Below are positions 16,764 through 26,200 of a stretch of 64,000 bases of DNA, one piece after another. The position numbers and the translations under genes are program-made. A model generated the notes under the pieces. The model was given only the letters and a program-made list of their open reading frames with translations. It had not been told where the DNA came from and did no database searches. How positions within the stretch are numbered: the stretch's first letter is position 1; each line of letters opens with the position of its first letter. Origin of the DNA: an uncultured bacterium (GTDB lineage Bacteria > Bacteroidota > Ignavibacteria > Kapaibacteriales > UBA4661). The stretch covers positions 59,561 to 123,560 of the forward strand of contig CALCNX010000035.1 in NCBI GenBank assembly GCA_937899715.1, written 5' to 3'.

Positions 16764-17705
16764 ATGCTCATTCAAACCGCTTCTTCCATTATCCGCCCCG
16801 CGCATTTCGCAGGTTCATGTTATCCGGCAAACGAGCAAAAACTGTCAGATTTACTTGACAGTGTGGTTGTTTCACCACACCACCTGACACTTTCAGGCGA
16901 AAGTGTCAGAAAATCGGCAAAAGCGATTATTGCGCCACATATTGATTTTCGCGTGGGGCTTTCCGCCTACGGTCCGGCGTATTATGCGCTTTCGGACTCC
17001 GATGCGGACGTGTTTGTGGTGCTGGCAACGTCGCATTACGGCTGGGGAAGCCTCTTCATTCCTACGTTTCAGCACTTCTCAACTCCGCATGGTGTTGTGA
17101 AAACTGACCACGAACTACTACAAAAACTCTACGAAAAGTTGCCCGACCTTACGAAAGACGATTCGGCACACCGTGAAGAACATTCTATCGAATTTGAGGT
17201 CGTTTTCTTACAGCGTTTTTTTGGATCTCGTGATTTTTCCATTGTACCTATTCTCATTACCTCGTTTTATCCCTTCGTGCAATCCTATAAGCAAAAGCAA
17301 CTATTACCCACAGCAAACGGAGGTTTTATGGGCTTTTGCGATGCTTTACGGGAAACTCTGGCAGCATCAGGAAAGAAAGTAGCTTTTGTGGCAAGTGGCG
17401 ATATGGCGCACATCGGGCGCAAATTTGACGACCCCTACGATGCCGCAACGATGCTGACAACAGTCGAAGAAGAGGATAAACACTTGCTTCGTGCAATGGA
17501 AGAAAGCAATGCAGAGGAGTATTTCAGGCGTATTGCGTCGGTGGAGGACACGTACAAAATTTGCGGGCTGCCTCCTGTCTATACAATGCTTGAGCTTACC
17601 AAGTGCTCGGGCGGCTCAAGCCTCGCGTACGAGCAGTGGCACGAACGCTCAACACGCTCTGCGGTAACGTATTCAAGCGTGGCATATTATGACATCGCAG
17701 TCTGA
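16764..17705 (+). CDS. MEMO1-family (AmmeMemoRadiSam system B) protein
   Basis: The 313-residue protein belongs to the MEMO/extradiol-dioxygenase-like family. It begins RPAHFAGSCYPAN, followed by IIAPHIDFRVG, VLATSHYGWG, EEHSIEFEVVFLQ and VASGDMAHIGRKF, which supply the conserved His/Asp/Cys positions of the putative metal pocket. In many genomes it is encoded with an AMMECR1 protein and a radical SAM enzyme as the AmmeMemoRadiSam system, whose reaction is not established. Neither partner is in this window. The start is supported by a GAGGT site 3 bases before ATG 16764. It converges with the CapA gene, with 32 bases between their stops. Confidence 0.88.
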   Translation: MLIQTASSIIRPAHFAGSCYPANEQKLSDLLDSVVVSPHHLTLSGESVRKSAKAIIAPHIDFRVGLSAYGPAYYALSDSDADVFVVLATSHYGWGSLFIPTFQHFSTPHGVVKTDHELLQKLYEKLPDLTKDDSAHREEHSIEFEVVFLQRFFGSRDFSIVPILITSFYPFVQSYKQKQLLPTANGGFMGFCDALRETLAASGKKVAFVASGDMAHIGRKFDDPYDAATMLTTVEEEDKHLLRAMEESNAEEYFRRIASVEDTYKICGLPPVYTMLELTKCSGGSSLAYEQWHERSTRSAVTYSSVAYYDIAV

Positions 17706-17737
17706 AGACAGGAAGGTCATACAACAGCGCATAAACA

Positions 17738-18922
17738 TTATTCCACAAGCCGGAAGGAGCCGTCCTGTGTGGCAAACTGTTTTGCAATATCCTTCAAAAT
17801 TTCTCGCAAACGTTTCGTGATATTCGCCGGATACATCGTAGGATTTTGCTCTGCTTCTTTGACTGCTTGGGGAACGTTCAGAACGCGATATTCCGTGCGA
17901 CCCGCATTACTGCGTCGTTTGTCAATATATGTTGGGGTGTAGCCCATACCGACAATTTTTGCTTCGCCGCCAACATTTTTCTCTATTTCCAACCAAACGA
18001 CAACACCTGTCTCACGAGGTTTTGTGCGCTGCCCAGAAATAAAATTACCCATTGAATAGATAGCTGGGCGTTGCAGTGTGTCTAAACGCCCCTCCACTAC
18101 CCGCACAACACTTTTGTTTTCAACGGTTTGCACCACGTGTGGATGTGCTCCCAAGAGCGCATGAACGCCGGCGCGAAAGAGCCAATCGGCAAATTTACGC
18201 TGCTCCGCAAACGGTTGTAACTGATACTCTGCGCCCCAATGCAAAGAAGCAAGAATAATGTCAGGGCGTTCCGCTTTGGGAAGCTCTTGTAAATACTGAA
18301 TATCAGCGCGAATTGCTGTGGTGTCCACGATATTAACCGTCGTGCGATTCTGCCCCGATAAAGCACCGCCATTGAGTCTATATGCATACGCAATGATGCC
18401 GACATTGACACCTTGCACATTAACCACAAGCGGCTTTGAGCGCTCTTGCTGTGAACTGGTTGTGCCGGTGTGCGGGATGCCGAGACTATCGAGTACAGCG
18501 AGTGTACGTTTTATGCCGATGTATCCACGGTCAAAGGAGTGATTGTTCGCCGTTGTAAGCGCATCGAATCCTGCTTGCTTGATAGCCACAGCGTAGGAAT
18601 CGGGTGAGTTAAAGGCGGGATACCCCGTATATTTCTCCGCTTTTCCGGCAAGAACAGTTTCTAGGTTGCCAAAAGCAAAATCGGCTTTTGAGATGAACGG
18701 TGCGATATGGGCATAACACGCTGTATAATCGTAACTTCCATCTTTTTGTAATGCGGCGCTCACTTGTGAGTCATGGCACATGAAATCGCCCACCACAGCG
18801 AGCCGAATTCTTGTCGTCGCTTGGGTTGAGGAGGTTTGTGCAAAAAGAGGAGCGCTATAGAAAGAAGCACAGCAGAGTGCGGCAAAAAGTATAAAAGTAC
18901 GAACGCAGTGATTGAAAAGCAT
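17738..18922 (-). CDS. CapA-family calcineurin-like phosphoesterase, exported
   Basis: The 394-residue protein has a signal peptide (hydrophobic core about residues 8-27, then LFAQ). A CapA fold follows: VVGDFMCHD, FGNLETVL, TANNHSFDRG, SLHWGAEY, LGAHPHVVQ and YSMGNFISG are the ordered metal-binding motifs of the PGA_cap family. Members include CapA/PgsA of poly-gamma-glutamate capsule systems, but most homologues are stand-alone and of unknown substrate. No capB or capC is present here, so a capsule role is not supported. It lies downstream of the NlpC/P60 gene, separated by that gene's terminator. Confidence 0.85.
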   Translation of the reverse strand: MLFNHCVRTFILFAALCCASFYSAPLFAQTSSTQATTRIRLAVVGDFMCHDSQVSAALQKDGSYDYTACYAHIAPFISKADFAFGNLETVLAGKAEKYTGYPAFNSPDSYAVAIKQAGFDALTTANNHSFDRGYIGIKRTLAVLDSLGIPHTGTTSSQQERSKPLVVNVQGVNVGIIAYAYRLNGGALSGQNRTTVNIVDTTAIRADIQYLQELPKAERPDIILASLHWGAEYQLQPFAEQRKFADWLFRAGVHALLGAHPHVVQTVENKSVVRVVEGRLDTLQRPAIYSMGNFISGQRTKPRETGVVVWLEIEKNVGGEAKIVGMGYTPTYIDKRRSNAGRTEYRVLNVPQAVKEAEQNPTMYPANITKRLREILKDIAKQFATQDGSFRLVE

Positions 18923-18951
18923 GGTTACTATCGCGATGAAAAGTGAATCAT

Positions 18952-19010
18952 AAAAAAAACCATCGCCCAGTGCAGCGTTGCACTACGGCATAAACGCTGC
19001 TTGGGCGATG
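18952..19010 (-). terminator. Rho-independent terminator of the NlpC/P60 gene
   Basis: A long stem pairs CATCGCCCA...GCAGCGTT (18961-18979) with AACGCTGC...TGGGCGATG (18993-19010), broken by one bulged position. On the minus strand it is followed by eight Ts (A-tract 18952-18959). It lies 44 bases past the stop at 19054 and is one of the clearest intrinsic terminators in the window. Confidence 0.92.
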
Positions 19011-19053
19011 AGTCGGGAGTTTTTTCTTGCACTTCAAACTTGCGAGATGCCTT

Positions 19054-20052
19054 TTAGTCTTGCATTGCTGCCATTACACCGCGCATTTTCGCGCCTGAGC
19101 GGACGTTCAAAATCACGCCATTTGGTGTGATGGTGCTTGGTACACTGCCGAGACGTTGTGGTGTAAGATTATCAAGGTCAGCCGGACGGAGGCGGCGAGC
19201 ACCGATAAAGCGCTTTTTGTAGTAATCAGCCGTCAACGAGGATACCGTTACGCCATAGCGGGAACTTGCATGAGCGAAAAGGTTGTCGCCAAGATAGATA
19301 CCCACGTGCGAAACATAGACAGCACGACGGGTATTGAAGAAGATAAGGTCGCCGAACTCAAGTTTATCGCCCTCGCGTACCTGCTCACCGACTGTTGATT
19401 GGCTTGCTGCCGTGCGTGGGAGGACAATACTTGCGACCATACGGTGAACTGCGCCCGTAAATGCAGAGCAATCAATTCCACTGCGCTGTGTGCCGCCATA
19501 GTAGTAGGGAGTTCCTATCCAGTCCATTACTGCTGCCATAAGTTCTCGTTTGCGCAGACCGGACTGAGTAATCATCTCAGCACGTGAGTTGTTGGCTTCG
19601 GGGTCAACGGTACTCATATACGATGTCCAGAGCTTTTGGAAAGAATTAACATCAGCTGAGAAATCTTCGGACATATCGTTTTCAATTTCTTCATCATCTC
19701 CGGAGGAAAGTCCGTTAAAATCAAGCTCGTCTGCGAGTTCCTCACCATCATCATCCATATAACGCTGAAGATTCGGGTCGGGGCGATACTCTAAGCCTGC
19801 CAATGCGGCGATTTCTTTACTTGATTGAAGGAAGGCAAGCGCCTGAGTTTTACCTTGTGTGGTATTGCACGCGACACGATGACGCTTGTACTTATGTTTA
19901 GTGTATTTGTGCTTGGCTTTGTATTTCGCACGGGCGCTTGTGGCTTTCTTCTTGAGTTTCATTGCAGCTTGCAAGGGCAATGACGGAAGAATCAGAAAAA
20001 TGGCAACAAAGCCTGTAATGAGCATCCACAGAGTACTTTTCCAACGATGCAT
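19054..20052 (-). CDS. Exported NlpC/P60 peptidoglycan endopeptidase
   Basis: The 332-residue protein is a probable cell-wall gamma-D-glutamyl endopeptidase. A signal peptide (residues 1-30) is followed by an unusual basic, Lys/Tyr/His-rich stretch (residues ~31-59, KYKAKHKYTKHKYKRHR). An acidic linker follows (about 99-132), then the NlpC/P60 domain (~172-288). The catalytic residues are visible: Cys195 in GIDCSAFT, His249 in SHVGIYLG and His261 in AHASS. The ATG at 20052 is fixed by a GGAGG site 5 bases upstream. The basic patch may hold the protein to teichoic-like or lipopolysaccharide phosphate or to nucleic acid; that is inference. It stands alone, with its own terminator at 18952-19010. 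Confidence 0.9.
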   Translation of the reverse strand: MHRWKSTLWMLITGFVAIFLILPSLPLQAAMKLKKKATSARAKYKAKHKYTKHKYKRHRVACNTTQGKTQALAFLQSSKEIAALAGLEYRPDPNLQRYMDDDGEELADELDFNGLSSGDDEEIENDMSEDFSADVNSFQKLWTSYMSTVDPEANNSRAEMITQSGLRKRELMAAVMDWIGTPYYYGGTQRSGIDCSAFTGAVHRMVASIVLPRTAASQSTVGEQVREGDKLEFGDLIFFNTRRAVYVSHVGIYLGDNLFAHASSRYGVTVSSLTADYYKKRFIGARRLRPADLDNLTPQRLGSVPSTITPNGVILNVRSGAKMRGVMAAMQD

Positions 20053-20552
20053 TACGCCTCCAGAGAATTATGATGCAGAAAAACCTATAAATTATTACAG
20101 CACTTTTGGGTGGTTTTTGACGACATCAAGACAAAAACATATACCCGACTCATGCGGTGTTGGTGCTCACTGTCATTGAGCAAAACTCTGGCATACGCTT
20201 TGTGATATATCCTTTGAGGTGAAGATACTTTGCGTCGTACCTGCATCAGAAAGCGCAATAAAACAAGGCTCATACCGAGGACGAGCTTTTCAATGAAAAG
20301 AAAACAACGTGCAGACTGTCCCAGAACAAAACAAGAAGATAGAACTCTGGCTTGAAATGAGCATACACTTGAGACAAGAGCATTACTTCTTGGTCTCGTA
20401 AGAACGATAGTAGTGCTTTCTACCTAAACAAGAGGTAGAAAACTTCTTCTGATAAAGAACACGAAGCCGTAATATACAAAAGTGACCTAAAACAGAAAAA
20501 CAAAAAATCTCCTACGCTCGTAACACCTAATGCACGCCCCCTTCTAAGATGT
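20053..20552. other. 500-base gap without a convincing gene
   Basis: No frame here has a leader, domain or good ribosome binding site. The gap carries the NlpC/P60 upstream region (the GGAGG site is at 20058-20062) and, nearer the asparaginase stop, one perfect stem-loop listed separately. No tRNA-like or recognisable structured RNA was seen on either strand. Confidence 0.5.
20417..20441. terminator. Stem-loop in the gap beyond the isoaspartyl peptidase gene
   Basis: TTTCTACCT (20417-20425) and AGGTAGAAA (20433-20441) form a perfect 9-bp stem with a 7-base loop about 110 bases past the stop at 20553. Neither side has a T-run, so it may be a weak terminator, an RNA end-protecting stem or a binding site. 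Confidence 0.35.
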
Positions 20553-21707
20553 TTACTTCTTTTCGTTTCGGAAGATTTCCACAATTACTTTTCCGTCCGT
20601 TGTAATACATCCTCGATACATTCCTTCGCTATTGAAAGGCATTGCAATATTACCCTTCTTATCGAGCGCAATAATGCCGCCTGAACCGCCACGCTCCACA
20701 AGTTTTTTCATTACCACCGCATCAGCTGCTTCTTGTAGGGTCATGCCCTTGTATTCCACAAGTGCTGCAATATCGTGCGCAACCACACTCCGAATGAAAT
20801 ACTCACCATGTCCTGTGGCAGAGACCGCACACGTAGCGTTGTTAGCGTATGTGCCCGCACCAATGATAGGTGCATCGCCAACGCGCCCATATTTTTTATT
20901 GGTCATTCCCCCCGTTGACGTTGCTGCGGCAATATCTCCGTTCTTGTCCAATGCTACTGCGCCGACCGTACCGAATTTTTTACCCTCATGCGACCATTCA
21001 TTGAGCGGAGCATTCTCATCATAAAGACTGCTACGCTTGTTTTTGCCGAGAGAATCGTTCTTTGGTGATTTTGCTGCCGGAGTTTCGTCAGGTGCGAGAG
21101 GTTTGGTTGCATCTTCCTGTTTTGCTCGTGTGAGTTCCTTGGCTCTGCGCTCGGTAATAAAGTATTCATCCGGCATTCGTGTAAAACCTTGTTCCGCAGC
21201 GAAGCGTTCTGCGCCTTTACCTGCAAGCATAACGTGCTCGGAGTTTTCCATGACGCGACGTGCCAAAAGTATCGGATTCTTAACGCCACGCACACCGGCG
21301 ATTGCACCGGCTTTAAGTGTTTTCCCCTCCATAATTGCTGCGTCTAGCTCAACCGTACTATCAGCAGTCAAGACGGCGCCTTTTCCTGCGTTAAAGAGCG
21401 GTGAATCTTCCATAATCATGACCGCTGCCGAAACAGCATCCAGACTGCTTCCGCCGCGCTTGAGTACCGCGTGTCCCGCTTCGAGTGCCTGCGTGAGGAC
21501 GGCGCGATATTGTGCTTCCGCCTCTGGAGTCATGGCACTTCGGCGAATCGTCCCCGCACCGCCGTGAATAGCAATAGCAATGGGCTTTGTCGCCGTGTCT
21601 GCGGGAAAGAAGGTCGTCATAGAATTGTTCATGGAAAATACTTCGGTTGCGCACACAATGAGAAATATGAGTGCGAAGGAGCAACGGTGAAAGGTAATGG
21701 TGCGCAT
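20553..21707 (-). CDS. Isoaspartyl peptidase/L-asparaginase (Ntn hydrolase), exported
   Basis: This plant-type asparaginase is made as a 384-residue precursor that should self-cleave into two chains. Evidence is IAIHGGAGTIRRS near the N-terminus, FNAGKGAVLT, ELDAAIMEG, then GTVGAVALDKNG, where the Thr after Gly becomes the nucleophile, followed by TSTGGMTNKKYGRVGDAP and GHGEYFIR. ATG 21707 gives a signal peptide (hydrophobic residues ~9-25, VFS), so the enzyme is probably periplasmic or secreted and removes isoaspartyl peptides or scavenges asparagine. It is divergent from homogentisate dioxygenase with a 145-base shared upstream region. An Ala/Lys/Pro-rich stretch precedes the cleavage site, typical of the flexible linker in these precursors. 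Confidence 0.93.
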   Translation of the reverse strand: MRTITFHRCSFALIFLIVCATEVFSMNNSMTTFFPADTATKPIAIAIHGGAGTIRRSAMTPEAEAQYRAVLTQALEAGHAVLKRGGSSLDAVSAAVMIMEDSPLFNAGKGAVLTADSTVELDAAIMEGKTLKAGAIAGVRGVKNPILLARRVMENSEHVMLAGKGAERFAAEQGFTRMPDEYFITERRAKELTRAKQEDATKPLAPDETPAAKSPKNDSLGKNKRSSLYDENAPLNEWSHEGKKFGTVGAVALDKNGDIAAATSTGGMTNKKYGRVGDAPIIGAGTYANNATCAVSATGHGEYFIRSVVAHDIAALVEYKGMTLQEAADAVVMKKLVERGGSGGIIALDKKGNIAMPFNSEGMYRGCITTDGKVIVEIFRNEKK

Positions 21708-21852
21708 TTTAAGTACAAGAAAAAAGTTAAACAAGTTCGCCATAAGCGAAAAATATACGGAAAATATTTGTACCATCCGCATCAAAGCAGTAATTTATGT
21801 ATCTGTAAATGAGGCTTTATTACGTAATACTTTTGCTTGGAGATTCGTAACA
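21708..21852. promoter_or_regulatory. Divergent promoter region, asparaginase/homogentisate dioxygenase
   Basis: This AT-rich 145-base spacer must hold the promoters of both divergent genes. No unambiguous TTTG/TAnnTTTG pair stands out on either strand. GGAG at 21839-21842 is the ribosome binding site of the plus-strand gene. Confidence 0.4.
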
Positions 21853-23208
21853 ATGATAGCAACAGCACTTGAATCACTCGTTGTAAACGGGGTACAATAC
21901 CAGTCAGGCTTTGGGAATGAATTTGCCTCTGAAGCTCTTCCGCACGCTCTTCCAGTGGGACAGAATTCCCCACAAAAAGTTCCGTATAATCTCTATGCTG
22001 AGCAGGTGAGTGGCACGGCGTTTACGGCTCCGCGCTCGCAGAACCGCCGTACGTGGCTTTATCGGATTCGTCCCTCGGTGGTGCATACGCCATTTGAGCA
22101 AGTAGATAACAATCTTGTTCGCTCCACGCCATTCAATGAAACTCCGACCTCGCCAAATCAGCTGCGCTGGAATCCGCTCCCCATACCGAAAGCGGGTACG
22201 GACTTTGTAAGCGGTATGGTCACGATGGGCGGTAATGGCGATGCAGAAACGCATAACGGCTGCGCAATCCATCTCTACGTGGCTAATTCATCCATGACCG
22301 ATAGATTTTTCTATAACGCTGATGGTGAAATGCTGATTGTAGCTCAAAAGGGGCGGCATATTTTCAAAACTGAATTGGGTGTTTTAGAAGTATCGCCCGG
22401 TGAAATCTGCGTGATTCCTCGTGGTATTAAGTTTCAAGTAGAAGTGCCAGATGGCGAGATACGAGGTTATATCTGTGAAAATTATGGTGCTACGTTTCGA
22501 CTACCGGACTTGGGACCGATTGGTGCAAATGGACTGGCGTATCCACGTGATTTCTACACTCCGGTAGCGGCGTTTGAAGAAAAAGATGGCGACTTCCGTG
22601 TTATTGCGAAGTTTCACGGCAATCTCTGGCAAGCAAGCATTGACCATTCCCCGCTCAACGTTGTGGCGTGGCACGGCAACTATGCGCCGTACAAATACGA
22701 TTTGAATAAATTCCAGACTATCAACACTGTTAGTTTCGACCACCCGGATCCATCCATTTTTACGGTTCTGACGGCTCCCTCCGAGATTCATGGCACTGCC
22801 AATATTGACTTCGTGATTTTCCCGCCGCGTTGGATGGTTGCCGAACACACCTTCCGTCCGCCTTGGTTCCACCGCAATTTTATGAATGAGTTCATGGGCT
22901 TGGTTTACGGTGTGTACGACGCAAAAGAAGAAGGTTTTGTACCGGGCGGTTGCAGTTTGCACAACTGTATGTCAGGGCATGGTCCCGATAGTGCCACCTA
23001 CACAAAAGCGACCAGTGCTGACCTGAAGCCACATTATATTGACTCTACCCTTGCGTTTATGTTTGAGACGCGCTTTGCCGTTAAACCGACGAAATATGCC
23101 TTAGAGACGGGCGCATTGCAGCGAGACTATTTTGAATGCTGGCAAGGACTAAAATCCACCTTTGACCGTTCGTGGCAGCCGGAGAGTACAAAAAACGGGA
23201 AACACTAG
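21853..23208 (+). CDS. hmgA: Homogentisate 1,2-dioxygenase
   Basis: This Fe(II)-dependent ring-cleaving enzyme of tyrosine/phenylalanine breakdown makes maleylacetoacetate and needs molecular oxygen. The 451-residue protein begins YQSGFGNEFASEALPHALP, a hallmark of the family. It contains the iron-site region with the His of PPWFHRN, the Glu of NEFMG and the His of CMSGHGPD. ATG 21853 is preceded by GGAG 10 bases upstream; the frame extends further upstream to 21697 without family similarity. Fumarylacetoacetase, maleylacetoacetate isomerase and HPPD genes are not beside it, so the pathway is scattered. Its stop faces the SpoIIE sensor gene with only 14 bases between and no terminator. Confidence 0.96.
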   Translation: MIATALESLVVNGVQYQSGFGNEFASEALPHALPVGQNSPQKVPYNLYAEQVSGTAFTAPRSQNRRTWLYRIRPSVVHTPFEQVDNNLVRSTPFNETPTSPNQLRWNPLPIPKAGTDFVSGMVTMGGNGDAETHNGCAIHLYVANSSMTDRFFYNADGEMLIVAQKGRHIFKTELGVLEVSPGEICVIPRGIKFQVEVPDGEIRGYICENYGATFRLPDLGPIGANGLAYPRDFYTPVAAFEEKDGDFRVIAKFHGNLWQASIDHSPLNVVAWHGNYAPYKYDLNKFQTINTVSFDHPDPSIFTVLTAPSEIHGTANIDFVIFPPRWMVAEHTFRPPWFHRNFMNEFMGLVYGVYDAKEEGFVPGGCSLHNCMSGHGPDSATYTKATSADLKPHYIDSTLAFMFETRFAVKPTKYALETGALQRDYFECWQGLKSTFDRSWQPESTKNGKH

Positions 23209-23222
23209 ACCAGCACTATGGT

Positions 23223-26200
23223 TTAAGCATTGACCTTAACGACAATAAGCGCAATATCATCATGGAGAGGCTCGCCGTCAATCCAGTTATCGGTAAGTGT
23301 ATGTAATTCATTGAGCATTGCTGCCGATGTAATTGGTTGTTGCTGTTTGCAGAGGCGTACAAAACAATCTTCAAGGCGCTGTGTGCCAAGTTCATCGCCT
23401 GAAGCATTAAAAAGCTCAAGAATACCATCAGACATCAAAAGAAGCGTATCCCCTGCTTGCACATCAAATGTAATCAGGGGATATTCTGCGCTTTCCATTG
23501 TGCCTAATACAATTCCCTGTGAACGTATGTACTCCACACGCTGAGATTGTGCCCTAAAGAGCATCAGAGGCGGCATTCCTGCCCCTGCCATATCAATCTG
23601 CCAAGCACCATCGTTTTGTTTTCGGCGGAAATGCAAAAGTGAAAGACACATAAACATCCGTTGAAGGCGCATTTGCTTGATAGCTTGGGAAATCATACCG
23701 ACGGTCTCGCTCAACGAGTAATCGTGTACGAGCGCATGAAAGCTGCTTTTTACCAGTGAGACAAGCATTCCTGCCCGCACTCCGTGTCCCGTCGCATCGC
23801 CAATAGCAAGTGTTAACCCACCTTCAGGGTCTTGAACGTAGTCATAATAATCGCCCCCCACTTCCGTTGCCGTGCGCAGCACAAAAGCGATATCCAAACC
23901 TTGTATCTGGGGTACACGTGCCGGCAGCATCGAAATCTGGAAAGCGCGAGCATCATTTAATTCCTGCGACTTACGATTGTTTTCTATATCCAAGAGTTTG
24001 TACGCACGCTCTAGTTCTTGCCGCTCTTTCTCGCTCACGCCCAGAACGTTTTCTAGTTCAACGTTCTTTTCCTGCAATGCTCCATTCGCCATTTGAATTT
24101 CGGCAGCTTGTTCCTCCAAAAGATATTTCTGCTCCGAAATTTCTTTTGTCCGTTCCTCCACAAGTGTTTGTAGGCGAGTGTTGAGGACAAGCATACGTTG
24201 GACTCGTAAGCGGTATAGAAGAATAATACCACCAATACCAACAAGCACTATCAGACAGCGAAACCACCATGTTGCCCACCACGGCGGGTGAACAACAATG
24301 GTCACAGTAAAGTCTTCATTGCTCCAAACGCCATCGCTATTTGCTGCTTTAATGTGGAGCGTGTACGTTCCCGGATCATAGTTTGTGCCGTTGATACGAC
24401 GGTTTTCTCCGGTATAAAGCCAGTCTTTATGGACTTCATCTATCCGATAGGCATATTCATTGCGAGCGGAATTTGTAAAATCCAGCGCGGCATATTCCAG
24501 CTCAAAATTATCATTGTACTCCAATTCAAAATGTGTCTGCGTTGGTGCGGGGATAGTGTCAATGATTTTTCTATCACCAAAGACACGAAAGCGTACAAGC
24601 GCTACGGGCGGCGCAGTAGGATTATCACGCAAAGAATCGGGGTGAAAGGAAACAAAGCCTGTGCCGACACCAAAGGACATTACTCCATCAGCAGCACGAA
24701 AATACGCGCCTTTACGGAATGCACTGCTTTGCAAGCCATCGGCAGAGCCATATGTGCGAACAATTGGTGTGGAGGTATTTCCTTGCAGAAACATGAGCGA
24801 AGCAAGACCACGACTGGTACTGAGCCATAGTTTCCCGCTTTTGTCGCCTAGAATCCCGTAAATGGTTTCGCTTGGCAAGCGGTCTTTTTTGCTAAAGCGC
24901 AGGCTGTTTACGGAGCGAGGATTGAAGCGATACAGCCCACCACCGAGTGTGCCAAGCCAAAGATTGCCACCTGCGTCTTCGTAGAGAGTAAGTATTGGTG
25001 CATCCGGCAGACCGTTTTGCGGTGTCCGTAGATATGCAGTGAACGTATTAGTCTGTGGATTATAGCGATTAAGACCATTGCTTGTCCCAACCCAGAGTGT
25101 ACCATCTTGACTTACGAGCATTGAAAAGACAAAATTATCACTAATGCTTCCGGACGTACCAGCATCACTCCAATAATTTGTAAAAGTCTTCGCGCGAGGA
25201 TTGAAGCGAGATATACCACCACCTTGCGTACCAATCCAGATATCGCCTGATGACTTATCTTCAGCGAGTGCTGTTACGAGGTTGTCGCCTAGACTATTGT
25301 TATCGTCGGGAGAGTTTTGAAAGCGTGTTTCTGTGCCGTTGCGCGGTATCCAGATAAGACCACTTTCTGTGCCAAGCCACGTTCCTCCCTGCGAATCATG
25401 CAAAATTGCCGTCACTGCATATTCCGATGCGATAAGACGTGAGGGAGAGTTATCAGTATAGACGACGGCTCCGCTCTGTGTGCCAAACCACGCTTCACCA
25501 CTCATTTTGTGAGCAATGGCATTGACGACCGGGCTGGGGATATCTTTGCGTAGAGGGTCATATTTAACATTGCGGAAAGCGGAAGTTTGTGGGACGTACT
25601 TGTTAAGACCGCCGCCTTGTGTGCCAAACCACATCACCCCCGACTTATCTTGGCGAATGACACTTACATTATCGTCGCTCAAACTCTGCGCATCATTTGG
25701 GTTATTCGTGTACTGTTTCCATGTCCCAGCATCATCTTCAAGGATATTCCGTGAGAAAATCCCCATGCGTGTTCCAGCCCAGAGCGTACCATGCTTGTCT
25801 ATGGCAAGTGTTTGAATGACGGTGGTGCGATTGCCTTGGCTCATGCTCTGCTCGGCAATAGCGATAAGTGGCTCTATCGGGGTAAATTCTCCTGTCTCTG
25901 GGAGAAAGCGCCACAGCATATTATCGCGTGTCCCCAGCCAAAGATGCCCTTTCGGGTCAAACGACATAGCGGTTATTCCAAGACTGATTTCGTCTGCTGT
26001 GGGGAAAGGGTCAGGCTTGAAAACGCTGAAGGTGGTTGTGGGCAAGTGAAGTTTGTTCAAGCCACCGTCGCGTGTGCCTAACCAAAGATGAGCGCGATTG
26101 GCAGGGTCGGCAAGTATCGTTATAATATCGTTATCGCTCGGACCTTTGCCTCGTCCTTTTTTATCTGCTTTGAAGAGCGTCCATTCACCGCGAGCAACGT

